A DNA stretch of 64,000 bases from assembly GCF_025770785.1 (NCBI RefSeq), contig NZ_JANZLA010000001.1, forward strand, positions 682,001 to 746,000. Direction: 5' to 3'. Under the pieces are notes generated by a model, which was given only the letters and a program-made list of their open reading frames with translations, was not told the DNA's origin and did not search any database. The position numbers and the translations under genes are program-made. Of this stretch, positions 47,001 to 55,169 are shown piece after piece (the first letter of the stretch is position 1; every line of letters starts with the position of its first letter). Source of the stretch: Cellulomonas sp. SG140. GTDB taxonomy: Bacteria; Actinomycetota; Actinomycetes; Actinomycetales; Cellulomonadaceae.

Positions 47001-47038
47001 CCGGCACCGGATGTGCGGTTCTGCACACCCGGTGCCGG
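47001..47038 (-). terminator. Strong hairpin terminator after msrB
   Basis: CCGGCACCGG (47001-47010) pairs with CCGGTGCCGG (47029-47038), extended by TGTGC/GCACA around a six-base loop with one mismatch, giving about 15 paired bases. It lies 30 bp past the msrB stop on the minus strand and also isolates the NERD-like gene promoter. Confidence 0.75.
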
Positions 47039-47047
47039 CTCACCCGG

Positions 47048-47079
47048 GACCTCAGCCCTGCGTGACCTCAGCCCTGCGT
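47048..47079. repeat. 16-bp perfect tandem duplication spanning the msrB stop
   Basis: GACCTCAGCCCTGCGT occurs twice back to back (47048-47063 and 47064-47079). The second copy contains the msrB stop codon (47068-47070) and the first repeats the same triplet 16 bp downstream, out of frame. Confidence 0.95.
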
Positions 47080-47475
47080 CGGCTCGAACGTCAGGCTGAC
47101 CGAGTTCATGCAGTAGCGGTCACCGGTCGGCGTCTGGGGGGCGTCGTCGAACACGTGGCCCAGGTGCGAGCCGCACCGGGCGCACCGCACCTCGGTCCGC
47201 ACCATCCCGAGGGTCCGGTCCGTCAGCAGCTCCACGCGGTCACCGGCGAGCGGGGAGAAGAAGCTCGGCCAGCCGCAGTGCGAGTCGAACTTGGTGTCGG
47301 AGCGGAACAGCTCCGCACCGCACGCCCGGCACCGGTACACGCCCTCGCGGTGCTCGTCGAGCAGGGCGCCGGTCCACGGCCGCTCCGTCGCGGCCTGCCG
47401 CAGCACGGCGAACTCCTGGGGCTCGAGCTCCAGCCGCCACTCCTGCTCGCTCTTGTCGACCTGGTAGGTCATCAC
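47068..47475 (-). CDS. msrB: Peptide-methionine (R)-S-oxide reductase
   Basis: 135 residues. Zinc-binding CRACGAELF and [10 protein letters not shown], the conserved CGWPSF and the catalytic Cys in RYCMNSVSL are all present. Repairs oxidised methionine, probably with thioredoxin or mycoredoxin. GAAGGAGG precedes the ATG by 6 nt. Divergent from the GGDEF-EAL gene. Confidence 0.97.
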   Translation of the reverse strand: MMTYQVDKSEQEWRLELEPQEFAVLRQAATERPWTGALLDEHREGVYRCRACGAELFRSDTKFDSHCGWPSFFSPLAGDRVELLTDRTLGMVRTEVRCARCGSHLGHVFDDAPQTPTGDRYCMNSVSLTFEPTQG

Positions 47476-47624
47476 GCCTCCTTCGCGTCAGCCGGTGCAA
47501 CACCCGGCGCCACCATGACGTTCCCCGCCGTGGGTGTCCGCGGTTATCGCCCAGCGGCGGGACCACGCCATACCCTGTCCGCAGGTGCCCCGCCGGGCGC
47601 CCCCCGCCGTCCAGCGAGGTCCCC

Positions 47625-49697
47625 GTGCCACGTGCAGCCCGACGACGCTCGAGCCTGACCCGATACTTCGTCGTGGTCAGCCTCGTCGCCACCACGCTGC
47701 TGGGTTGTGCCCTCGTGTGGGTGTCCTCGTCCGTGATGCGGCAGCAGGCGGTGCGGCTCGGCACGGTGACGGCGTCGTCGGTCGGCTCGTACGCGGTGGC
47801 ACCGCTCAACGCGGAGATGTTCCGCACCGGCATCCTCGACGACACCCAGCGCGCCGCCGTCACCGCCGCGACCTCGGGGTTCAAGGACAAGCTGGTCGAG
47901 CTGCGGCTGTGGAGCATCGACGGCCGGCTGATGTACTCGACGGCCCGCAACACCACCACGGGGCTCCCGGACAACACCCGGTTCGAGCGGATGCGGGCCT
48001 CCGGCGAGCCGGACGCACGGATCGTCACCGACGTGCGCCGGCTGCCCGGCGGCTCGGCGCTCGCGTCCACCGAGCAGCCGGTGCTGGACGTGTACGTCCC
48101 CGTGCGCGCCGGCGACACCAGCGACCCGACCACCAGCGTCGGCGTGCAGCCCAAGGACGCGATCATCGGCGCGGCCGAGGTGATGATCGACCAGACGGTG
48201 TCGCAGCAGTCCCTGGCAGACGCCGTGCGCACCGTCACGTACGTCGTCGTCGGCGGTCTGGTGCTGCTGTGGCTGCTGCTGTTCCGCACCGTGCACTCGA
48301 CGTCGAAGCGGCTGCACAACACCGCGCTGGAGAACGCCCGGCTCGCGCTGCTCGACTCGTTGACCGGCCTGCCGAACCGGCGGCTGCTGGCGGACCGGAT
48401 GCGCCGCGGCATCCAGCAGGCGCGTGACGAGGGCACCCGCGTCGGCCTGGTGCTGCTGGACATCGACCGGTTCAAGGAGATCAACGACACCCTGGGCCAC
48501 GACCGCGGCGACGAGCTGCTCGAGCTGGTGGCCGAGCGGCTGCGGCACTCCCTGCGCGACGAGGACGTCGTGGCCCGGCTGGGCGGCGACGAGTTCGCGA
48601 TCCTGCTGCCGGACGTGCGGACCGTCGAGAACGCGGCACGCCTCGCCCACCGCGTCCGCGACGTGTTCGGCGCGCCGTTCCGGCTGGGCGGCATGGAGCT
48701 GCACGTCGAGACGTCGATCGGCGTGGCGTGCCTGCCGGACCACGCCGACGACGCGTCGTCCCTGATGCGGACCGCCGACGTGGCGATGTACACCGCCAAG
48801 ACGCACCGCACCGGCGTGGCGGTGTACGACGCCGACGACGACCACTCGTCCCCCGCCCGGCTGATCCTGCTCGGCGACCTGCACCGGGCCCTGGAGCAGG
48901 CCGAGTCCGGGGCGTCCACCGAGCTCGAGATGCACTACCAGCCGAAGATCGACCTCGCGTCCGGCCGGACCGTCGGCCTGGAGGCGCTGATCCGGTGGCG
49001 GCACCCCGAGCACGGGCTGCTGCTGCCGAGCTCGTTCATCCCGCTCGCCGAGCAGTCGGGGCTGATCCACGTGGTCACCCGGTTCGCCCTCGAGGAGTCG
49101 ATCCGGCAGCTGGCCGCCTGGAACGGGCAGGGCTCCACCACGCCGGTCGCCGTGAACCTCTCGGCGCACGACGTCGCGACGGACCACGTGGTGGACCTGA
49201 TCGAGACGTTGCTGCAGCGGTACCACGTGCCGGTCGGGCAGCTCGAGGTCGAGATCACCGAGACGGCCCTGGTCTCCGACCGGTCCCGGGTGATCCCGGT
49301 GCTGCAGCGGCTGGCCGGGATGGGCGTCCGCGTGGCGATCGACGACTTCGGGATCGGCAACACGTCGATCTCCCAGCTGCGGGACCTGCCGGTGGACCAG
49401 CTGAAGATCGACCGCCTGTTCATCGCGGACCTGCGGGACGACACCCGCGAGGGCTCGCAGGTGGTGGTGCAGGCGATGGTGGACCTGGCCCACTCCTTCG
49501 GCCTGCGGGTGGTCGCGGAGGGCGTGGAGGACGAGTCGACGTCGACGATCCTCGCCCGCCTCGGTGTGGACGAGGCCCAGGGCTTCTTCTACGCCAGGCC
49601 CGCGGCGCCGACCGAGCTGCCGGTGCAGGTGCGGCTCCCCGGCCAGCGCGTCGGCAGCGGCCGGGGCCGACGGCCCGCGGCACCCCGAACCGCCTGA
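47625..49697 (+). CDS. Membrane GGDEF-EAL cyclic-di-GMP protein
   Basis: 690 residues. Helix 1 (about 11-35), an extracytoplasmic sensor region (36-205), helix 2 (205-228), GGDEF domain (about 245-405) and EAL domain (about 425-675). The cyclase motif GGDEF and inhibitory I-site RDED are intact. The phosphodiesterase retains EALIRW, VNLS, EITET, DDFGIG, EGVED and AQGFFYARP, so both activities are possible. GTG start with GCGAGG upstream. It sits 263 bp before the TasA/SipW-type surface genes, suggesting cyclic-di-GMP control of surface material. Confidence 0.93.
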   Translation: MPRAARRRSSLTRYFVVVSLVATTLLGCALVWVSSSVMRQQAVRLGTVTASSVGSYAVAPLNAEMFRTGILDDTQRAAVTAATSGFKDKLVELRLWSIDGRLMYSTARNTTTGLPDNTRFERMRASGEPDARIVTDVRRLPGGSALASTEQPVLDVYVPVRAGDTSDPTTSVGVQPKDAIIGAAEVMIDQTVSQQSLADAVRTVTYVVVGGLVLLWLLLFRTVHSTSKRLHNTALENARLALLDSLTGLPNRRLLADRMRRGIQQARDEGTRVGLVLLDIDRFKEINDTLGHDRGDELLELVAERLRHSLRDEDVVARLGGDEFAILLPDVRTVENAARLAHRVRDVFGAPFRLGGMELHVETSIGVACLPDHADDASSLMRTADVAMYTAKTHRTGVAVYDADDDHSSPARLILLGDLHRALEQAESGASTELEMHYQPKIDLASGRTVGLEALIRWRHPEHGLLLPSSFIPLAEQSGLIHVVTRFALEESIRQLAAWNGQGSTTPVAVNLSAHDVATDHVVDLIETLLQRYHVPVGQLEVEITETALVSDRSRVIPVLQRLAGMGVRVAIDDFGIGNTSISQLRDLPVDQLKIDRLFIADLRDDTREGSQVVVQAMVDLAHSFGLRVVAEGVEDESTSTILARLGVDEAQGFFYARPAAPTELPVQVRLPGQRVGSGRGRRPAAPRTA

Positions 49698-49960
49698 CCG
49701 CGGCGCGCGGCGGAGGCCGCGGCCCGATCGACCACCTCGACCCGTCCGGCCGCCACGCCGCCCGGCGTGCTCGCGGTCGGTGGGCTCGCGGTCGGTCTGC
49801 CACGGTTATGACCCTTTTGACCGGTGCCGGAGCGGTGTCGACCGCCCGATAGAGTGAAACCCCGGCCGAAGTGCTCAAGAACCGCGCAGCGCGCGTCGAT
49901 AGGGATCGACGACCGGACGTGTCGCACGTCGATGCCCGCCTTCGAGGAGACCCGCTCGCG
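49698..49960 (+). promoter_or_regulatory. Leader region of the TasA/SipW-type cluster
   Basis: 263 bp between the GGDEF-EAL gene and the surface cluster. TTGACC at 49817-49822 and GATAGAGT near 49849-49856 look promoter-like but are 27 bp apart, so they do not form a standard sigma-70 pair. I looked for cyclic-di-GMP riboswitch features and did not find them. A GAGGAG ribosome site is at 49944-49949. Confidence 0.4.
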
Positions 49961-50653
49961 ATGGACGAACTGCTCCAGGAGATGATCGACCCCGAGCCGC
50001 CGCGCCGTGACGGTGCGCGCCGGTGGCGGCTCTGGACGACCATCGGGGTGTTCACCCTGGTCGGCGTCGGGGTCACGTCGCTCACCACGAGCGCGGTGTT
50101 CACGGACACGGACTCCGTCGCGGGCGACCTGCTCTCCGGGACGGTCGTCGTCACCCTGGACCCGACGGACCCCACCTCGACGCTGGCGCTCAACGCCGGC
50201 AACGTGGCGCCCGGCGACGTCGTGAACGCACCGCTGGTCGTGACGAACTCCGGCTCGCTGGCCCTGCGGTACGCCGTCTCCTACTGGTCCGAGAACACGA
50301 CGCAGAACCCGCCGACCGGGGCCGGCGACCTGCGCAACATGCTGTCGCTCGCGATCCTCCCGCTGGGCACCTACGCCAGCTGTGCCGACGTGCCCGCGGG
50401 CACCACGCCGCTGGGCTCGGTGACCACCCTCGGCACCGTCGCGGTGAGCGACGCCACGGCGGCGAAGATCGTCGGCGACCCCGCCACCGGTGCGCAGACC
50501 GGCGACCGGGACCTGTCGGCCGGCACGCAGGGCGGCAACACCGAGACCCTCTGCGTCCGCCTCGCGTTCGACAAGAGCGCCACCAACATCTACCAGGCGA
50601 CCAGCGCCAAGCTGCACCTGCGGATCGACTCCGAGCAGACCGTCAACAACTGA
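49961..50653 (+). CDS. TasA/camelysin-like secreted protein with SipW-type signal
   Basis: 230 residues. A basic N-terminus and helix (residues 25-44) end in TSAVFTDTDSVAG, the pattern of SipW-dependent signal peptides (AxFTDTxSVxGN type). The mature part is a beta-rich domain with NAGNVAPGDVVNAPLVVTNSG, typical of TasA/CalY proteins that form extracellular fibres in Bacillus biofilms. Start at MDELLQEM with GAGGAGA 11 nt upstream. The dedicated signal peptidase gene follows 5 bp later. Confidence 0.8.
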   Translation: MDELLQEMIDPEPPRRDGARRWRLWTTIGVFTLVGVGVTSLTTSAVFTDTDSVAGDLLSGTVVVTLDPTDPTSTLALNAGNVAPGDVVNAPLVVTNSGSLALRYAVSYWSENTTQNPPTGAGDLRNMLSLAILPLGTYASCADVPAGTTPLGSVTTLGTVAVSDATAAKIVGDPATGAQTGDRDLSAGTQGGNTETLCVRLAFDKSATNIYQATSAKLHLRIDSEQTVNN

Positions 50654-50658
50654 TCTGG

Positions 50659-51381
50659 ATGACCCAGCTCACCGGCGCGGAGGAGTCGGCGTTCGTCGAT
50701 CGACGAGTGCCCACCCCTGTCGCGATCCGGCGGCGGCGGCGGTCCCACCGACCGCGCTGGCGGGTGGCCGTCTCGGCGGTCCTGTGGACGGTGGTGGTGC
50801 TCGGCACGGTGGCCTACGCCTCCACGCTGGCGGTGCCCCTGTCGTTCCAGCTGCAGGGCGAGCGGCTGCTCATCGTCACCTCGGGCTCCATGGCACCGAC
50901 CTTCGTGGCCGGTGACGTCGTGGTGCTCAAGGCCATCACCGACGAGTCGCAGCTCAAGGTCGACCAGGTGGTGACGTTCCGGCCGGTGGGCAGCCAGACC
51001 CTGGTGACCCACCGGATCGTCGAGCTGCACAAGCTCCCGGCGATGACCCAGACCGCGGGCGGTCGAGCGGTCCCCCGGCTGGACTCGAACGGCAACCAGA
51101 TCCTGCAGCCGTACATCATCACGCAGGGCGATGCGAACAAGAGCCCCGACCCCGACGCGACGCCCGTGAGCCGCGTACGAGGCGTCGTGCTGGGCTGGCA
51201 CCACGGGTGGGGTCGCGTGCTGCTCTGGGCCGGTTCGCCGCAGGGACGTGCGACCATGCTGGTGCCGCCGCTCGTGGCGCTCGGGCTGCTCGAGCTGCTC
51301 AGCGTCCTCGAGGCCAGAGGTCCCGGCGCGCACCGCCGTTCCCGAGCGAGAGGGCCGCACGATGAGCTCCTCCTCGACTGA
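50659..51381 (+). CDS. sipW: SipW-like signal peptidase I (ER type)
   Basis: 240 residues. N-terminal helix (33-55), then the catalytic Ser in IVTSGSMAPTF (Ser77), His in VTHRIVE (His118) and Asp in QGDANKSPD (Asp158). The Ser-His-Asp arrangement, with His instead of the Ser/Lys dyad, is the archaeal/ER type seen in Bacillus SipW. A second helix near the C-terminus (VPPLVALGLLELLSVLE). Likely to process the TasA-like protein before it and the mini-protein after it. Confidence 0.9.
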   Translation: MTQLTGAEESAFVDRRVPTPVAIRRRRRSHRPRWRVAVSAVLWTVVVLGTVAYASTLAVPLSFQLQGERLLIVTSGSMAPTFVAGDVVVLKAITDESQLKVDQVVTFRPVGSQTLVTHRIVELHKLPAMTQTAGGRAVPRLDSNGNQILQPYIITQGDANKSPDPDATPVSRVRGVVLGWHHGWGRVLLWAGSPQGRATMLVPPLVALGLLELLSVLEARGPGAHRRSRARGPHDELLLD

Positions 51382-51601
51382 GCCCACGCCGCCGAGCGGG
51401 ACCGCCGCACCGGAGGGTGGCCCCGGAGGTCCGCGCTTCCTCCCGACCGGCCGGACGGGCTGGCTGCGGCTGGTGGTGGTGGTGGTCCTCGCGCTGGCGG
51501 CGATCCTCGCACCGCGCCTCATCGCCACGACGGGCGCGATCTACACGGACAGCGACAGCGTGAGCGGTGCCATCACCGCCACGGCCTCCATCAGCCCGTA
51601 G
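51362..51601 (+). CDS. 79-residue mini-protein with SipW-type signal
   Basis: Overlaps the sipW-like gene by 20 bp in another frame. One helix (about 34-52) ends in TGAIYTDSDSVSGAITATAS, matching the signal/cleavage region of the TasA-like protein (AVFTDTDSVAG), but a stop follows only about 20 residues later. The mature product would be a peptide. It could be a minor fibre component, a truncated TasA paralogue, or an anchor; nothing in the next 100 bp resembles a lost remainder. Confidence 0.65.
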   Translation: MSSSSTEPTPPSGTAAPEGGPGGPRFLPTGRTGWLRLVVVVVLALAAILAPRLIATTGAIYTDSDSVSGAITATASISP

Positions 51602-51654
51602 GGCCTCTTCCGAGCTCCCGTGCCGCGTGCGCGCTCGGGAGGGGTGCAGACGAC

Positions 51655-51695
51655 GGAGGGCGGGACGCCGGCCCTCCACCGGCGTCCCGCCCTCC
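51655..51695. terminator. 17-bp perfect bidirectional terminator hairpin
   Basis: Arms 51655-51671 and 51679-51695 are perfectly complementary over 17 bp with a 7-base loop. It lies between the convergent surface cluster and the flavin oxidoreductase gene. Confidence 0.85.
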
Positions 51696-51711
51696 CCGCA
51701 GCGACAGGGGC

Positions 51712-53148
51712 TCAGGCCCCCAGCACCAGCTCCTCGTCGGTGGCCCCGACCGTCGGGTGGCCCACCGGCAGGTCCCGCACGTTGCGGCTGCCGAGCAGCA
51801 CGCCGTCCGGGTCGTAGCGCAGCGAGACCTCGCGCAACCGGCGGGCACCGTCCTGACCGAACACCTCGCGTGCCCAGTCCGGGCCGCTCCCGGCGTGGAA
51901 GTTCGGCAGCGCGCCGGGGCGGCGCCACGGCGCCAGCCCGTCGACGATGCGCCGCGCGTCGGCGCCGACCACGTCGGCGGTCTCCGGGACGCCGAGCCCG
52001 ACGGCCAGCACGGTCCACTGCGCGTCGCGGTGCGGGAACACCGTCCGACCGCGCAGCGGGGTGGTGACGGCACCGCCGAGGCGGCGCACCTCGACCATCA
52101 GCTGCGCGGTGACGGCGTCGGGACCGACCAGCTCGAGCAGCCGCTCGACCGCGTCGGCGTCGAGCTCCTCCAGCAGCAGGTGGGTCTCGACGGCGGGCAT
52201 CGGGTCCTCCGGGTCCGCGTGCACCAGCCCGATCTCGGCGTAGGGGCGCAGGGCGACCAGGTCGACGAGCGGTGCCGCGACCGAGCGGATCGCGCGCAGC
52301 AGCTCCTCGCCGACCACCGGGTCGCCGGTCCACGCGAAACGGACGGAGACGGTGGTGCGGCCGGCGAGCATCGGCGGGACGCCCGGCATGGCGGGCAGCC
52401 GCATGACGGCGACCGACGTGGTGCCCTCGTCGGGAAGCAGGCGGGACCACGCTGCCCAGGTGCGCACCACGGCCGGGATGTCCGGGGCATCGAACCACAG
52501 CGCACCGGCGTAGACCTCCGGCTGGCGCACCAGCTCGAGCTCGAGGCCCGTGACGATGCCCAGCGTGCCCTTGCCGCCGCGCAGCCCCCAGTACAGGTCC
52601 GGGTTCTCGGTGGCCGACGCGCGGCGCAGCACGCCGTCGCCGGTGACCACGTCGAACGAGAGCACGCGGTCGGCGGACAGCCCGTACGTCCGGGCGAGCG
52701 GGCCGTGGCCGCCCCCGGTGAGCAGACCGACCACGCCGACGGACGGTGAGGAGCCGCAGAGCGGCGCGAGGCCGTGCGGCGCGGCCGCCTCGATGACGGC
52801 GGACCAGCGCACGCCGGCGCCGATGCGCGCGATGCGGCTGACCGGGTCGACCATCACGCCGTCCAGACCACGCGTGGCGACGAGCACCGCGCCGGCCATG
52901 GTGGCCCACGGACCGTGGCCGGTGCTCTGCACGCCGACCGGCACGCCGTGCTCCCCCGCGACACGCACGGCCGCGGCCACGTCGTGCACGGTCTGCGCCT
53001 CGACGACGGCCAGCGGGGTGAGCCGCGTGCACAGGTTGTAGGTGGCGGTCAGCTCGGCGTAGCCGGCCGACCCGGGCAGGTGGACGCGCGAGACGGCAGC
53101 GCCCAGCGCGTGGGCGAACGCGCCGGTGGTGTCGGGGGCGACGGACAT
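51712..53148 (-). CDS. FAD-binding oxidoreductase, berberine-bridge type
   Basis: 478 residues. PCMH-type FAD domain: VPVGVQSTGHGPWA (His expected to bind FAD covalently), GVVGLLTGGGHGPLARTYGL, LRGGKGTLGIVTGLELEL. The C-terminal BBE-like region ends near RYDPDGVLLGSRNV. These enzymes oxidise sugars or secondary metabolites with oxygen. Start MSVAPDTT with AGGAGAG upstream; a GTG/ATG extension to 53169 is possible. Divergent from the luciferase-like gene. Confidence 0.87.
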   Translation of the reverse strand: MSVAPDTTGAFAHALGAAVSRVHLPGSAGYAELTATYNLCTRLTPLAVVEAQTVHDVAAAVRVAGEHGVPVGVQSTGHGPWATMAGAVLVATRGLDGVMVDPVSRIARIGAGVRWSAVIEAAAPHGLAPLCGSSPSVGVVGLLTGGGHGPLARTYGLSADRVLSFDVVTGDGVLRRASATENPDLYWGLRGGKGTLGIVTGLELELVRQPEVYAGALWFDAPDIPAVVRTWAAWSRLLPDEGTTSVAVMRLPAMPGVPPMLAGRTTVSVRFAWTGDPVVGEELLRAIRSVAAPLVDLVALRPYAEIGLVHADPEDPMPAVETHLLLEELDADAVERLLELVGPDAVTAQLMVEVRRLGGAVTTPLRGRTVFPHRDAQWTVLAVGLGVPETADVVGADARRIVDGLAPWRRPGALPNFHAGSGPDWAREVFGQDGARRLREVSLRYDPDGVLLGSRNVRDLPVGHPTVGATDEELVLGA

Positions 53149-53257
53149 CGCAGGGACTCTCCTGGGCATCGTGGACGCCGGTCGTTCGGACCGGGTCGCG
53201 GTGGACGGGGGCACCGGTTCTCGGTGCACGAGTCGTCAGGAGTCGCCGTCCCGCTGT

Positions 53258-53286
53258 CTGATACGTCCGGTTCCGGTTCAGATACG
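53258..53286. promoter_or_regulatory. Direct repeat in the divergent flavoprotein promoter
   Basis: CTGATACG (53258-53265) and CAGATACG (53279-53286) lie 21 bp apart, two helical turns, between divergent start codons 53148 and 53377. A separate inverted repeat ATGC-AAAC-GCAT is at 53345-53356, closer to the plus-strand start. Both are possible regulator sites. Confidence 0.4.
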
Positions 53287-53376
53287 GACCTTGGTCCCGG
53301 GAAGCGGAATACGGTGGCCGGGCACGGCGTTCGGTGCGATGTTCATGCAAACGCATAGATCGTGAGGCGACCTGAT

Positions 53377-54552
53377 ATGCAGTTCGGCATCTTCTCCGTC
53401 GGCGACGTCACCACCGACCCGGTCACCCGGCACACCCCCGACGACACCGAGCGCGTGCGGAACATGCTCACGATCGCCCGGCACGCCGACGAGGCCGGCC
53501 TCGACGTCTTCGCCACGGGCGAGCACCACAACCCGCCCTTCGTGCCGTCGTCCCCCACGACGATGCTCGGCTACCTCGCCGGCGTGACGAAGCACATCAC
53601 GCTGTCCACGGCCACCACGCTGATCACCACCAACGACCCGGTCCGGCTCGCCGAGGAGTACGCGATGCTCCAGGTGATCAGCGACGGCCGCATGGACCTG
53701 ATGCTCGGCCGCGGCAACACCGGCCCCGTGTACCCCTGGTTCGGCAAGGACATCCGCCAGGGCATCAACCTCGCGGTGGAGAACTACGCGCTGCTGCGCC
53801 GGTTGTGGACCGAGGACGTCGTCGACTGGTCCGGCAAGTTCCGCACGCCGCTGCAGGGGTTCACCTCGACGCCCCGACCGCTGGACGGCGTGCCGCCGTT
53901 CGTCTGGCACGCGTCGATCCGCTCCCCCGAGATCGCCGAGCAGGCCGCCTACTACGGCGACGGGTTCCTGCACAACGCGATCTTCTGGCCGATGGAGCAC
54001 ACGGCCGCGATGGTGAACTACTACCGCCAGCGGTTCGAGCACTACGGCCACGGCCGTGCCGACCAGGCGATCGTCGGCCTCGGCGGGCAGGTGTTCGTGC
54101 GGCACGACTCGCAGAAGGCGTGGGACGAGTTCCTGCCGTACTTCAACGAGGCGCCGGTGTACGGGCACGGCCCGTCGATGGAGGAGTTCACGCGGGACAC
54201 CCCGCTGACCGTCGGCAGCCCGCAGCAGGTGATCGACCGGTACGGCGCCTTCTGGGAGCAGGTCGGGCACTACCAGCGCCAGCTGTTCCTGGTGGACCAC
54301 GCCGGCCTGCCGCTGAAGACGGTGCTCGAGCAGATCGACCTGCTCGCGGGCGAGATCGTGCCCGCGCTGCGGCACGAGGCCGAGCTGCGCCGTCCGGCGG
54401 ACGTGCCGTCGGACCCGCCGTCGCACGCCGCGATGGTGGCCGCGGCCCGGGCCGCCGGCCAGGTGCACGAGCAGCTGGTCGCCGCGGGTGACCACTGGAC
54501 CGGCAAGACGGCCGAGGACGACATCGAGGCGGCGGACGAGGTGACGGCATGA
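53377..54552 (+). CDS. Luciferase-like FMN-dependent monooxygenase (CE1758 type)
   Basis: 391 residues, LLM-class flavin enzyme: MQFGIFSVGDVT at the start, FATGEHHNPPFV (His pair of the family), and GRMDLMLGRGNTGPVYPWFG. Matches the actinobacterial CE1758 group, which is paired with a CE1759-type FMN reductase. That gene follows here with an ATGA overlap, so the two form a two-component flavin monooxygenase. Start ATG at 53377, with GAGGCG upstream, rather than the in-frame codon 15 bp earlier. Substrate unknown. Confidence 0.9.
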   Translation: MQFGIFSVGDVTTDPVTRHTPDDTERVRNMLTIARHADEAGLDVFATGEHHNPPFVPSSPTTMLGYLAGVTKHITLSTATTLITTNDPVRLAEEYAMLQVISDGRMDLMLGRGNTGPVYPWFGKDIRQGINLAVENYALLRRLWTEDVVDWSGKFRTPLQGFTSTPRPLDGVPPFVWHASIRSPEIAEQAAYYGDGFLHNAIFWPMEHTAAMVNYYRQRFEHYGHGRADQAIVGLGGQVFVRHDSQKAWDEFLPYFNEAPVYGHGPSMEEFTRDTPLTVGSPQQVIDRYGAFWEQVGHYQRQLFLVDHAGLPLKTVLEQIDLLAGEIVPALRHEAELRRPADVPSDPPSHAAMVAAARAAGQVHEQLVAAGDHWTGKTAEDDIEAADEVTA

Positions 54553-55169
54553 GCGCCCGCTCGATCGTCGTGGTCTCCGCCGGCGTCTCGCAGCCCTCGT
54601 CGACCCGGTTGCTGGCGGACCGCCTCGCGGAGGCGACCGTGACGGCGCTGGCCGACCTCGGTCAGCAGTCGCAGGTGACCGTCGTCGAGGTGCGTGAGCT
54701 GGCGCACGACGTGGTGAACATGACGCTGACCGGCTTCGCGGCGGCACCGCTGGCGGCGGCCCAGCAGGCGATCGCCGAGGCAGACGGCGTCATCGCGGTC
54801 ACCCCCGTGTACACGGCGGGGCCGGCCGGGCTGTTCAAGTCGTTCGTCGACGTGCTCGGCACCGACGCGCTGACCGGGACGCCGGTGCTGCTCGGCGCCA
54901 CCGGCGGGACCGCCCGGCACTCACTGGTGCCGGAGGTTGCCGTCCGCCCGCTGTTCACGTACCTGCACGCCGACGTGGTGCCGACCTCGGTGTTCGCCGC
55001 GACGGACGACTGGGCCGACGAGGGCGGCGACGACGTCAAGCCGCTGCCGGCCCGGATCACCCGGGCGGCCACCGAGCTCGCCGAACGGGTGGCCCGACGG
55101 CCGACAGCCGCCCGGCCCGGGCTGTACGACGCGGTGCCGGACTTCAGCGAGCTGCTCGGCGGCGCCTGA
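54549..55169 (+). CDS. NAD(P)H-dependent FMN reductase (CE1759 type)
   Basis: 206 residues, flavodoxin-like fold: VVVSAGVSQPSSTRLLADRL (phosphate loop), VITPVYTAG-like AVTPVYTAGPAGLFKSFVD, and LLGATGGTARHSLV. Supplies reduced FMN to the luciferase-like enzyme whose stop it overlaps. Its last 26 bp overlap the convergent EEP nuclease gene. Confidence 0.92.
   Translation: MSARSIVVVSAGVSQPSSTRLLADRLAEATVTALADLGQQSQVTVVEVRELAHDVVNMTLTGFAAAPLAAAQQAIAEADGVIAVTPVYTAGPAGLFKSFVDVLGTDALTGTPVLLGATGGTARHSLVPEVAVRPLFTYLHADVVPTSVFAATDDWADEGGDDVKPLPARITRAATELAERVARRPTAARPGLYDAVPDFSELLGGA

Noticed and set aside
49790..49960. Cyclic-di-GMP riboswitch between the GGDEF-EAL gene and the fibre cluster
   Set aside because: The conserved core elements of the GEMM classes are not recognisable; only a ribosome site and weak promoter-like hexamers were seen.
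55144..55169. Sequencing error at overlapping gene ends (FMN reductase and EEP nuclease)
   Set aside because: Convergent 26-bp overlap of unconserved tails is plausible; both cores are complete. The same holds for the 94-bp overlap at 63057-63150.
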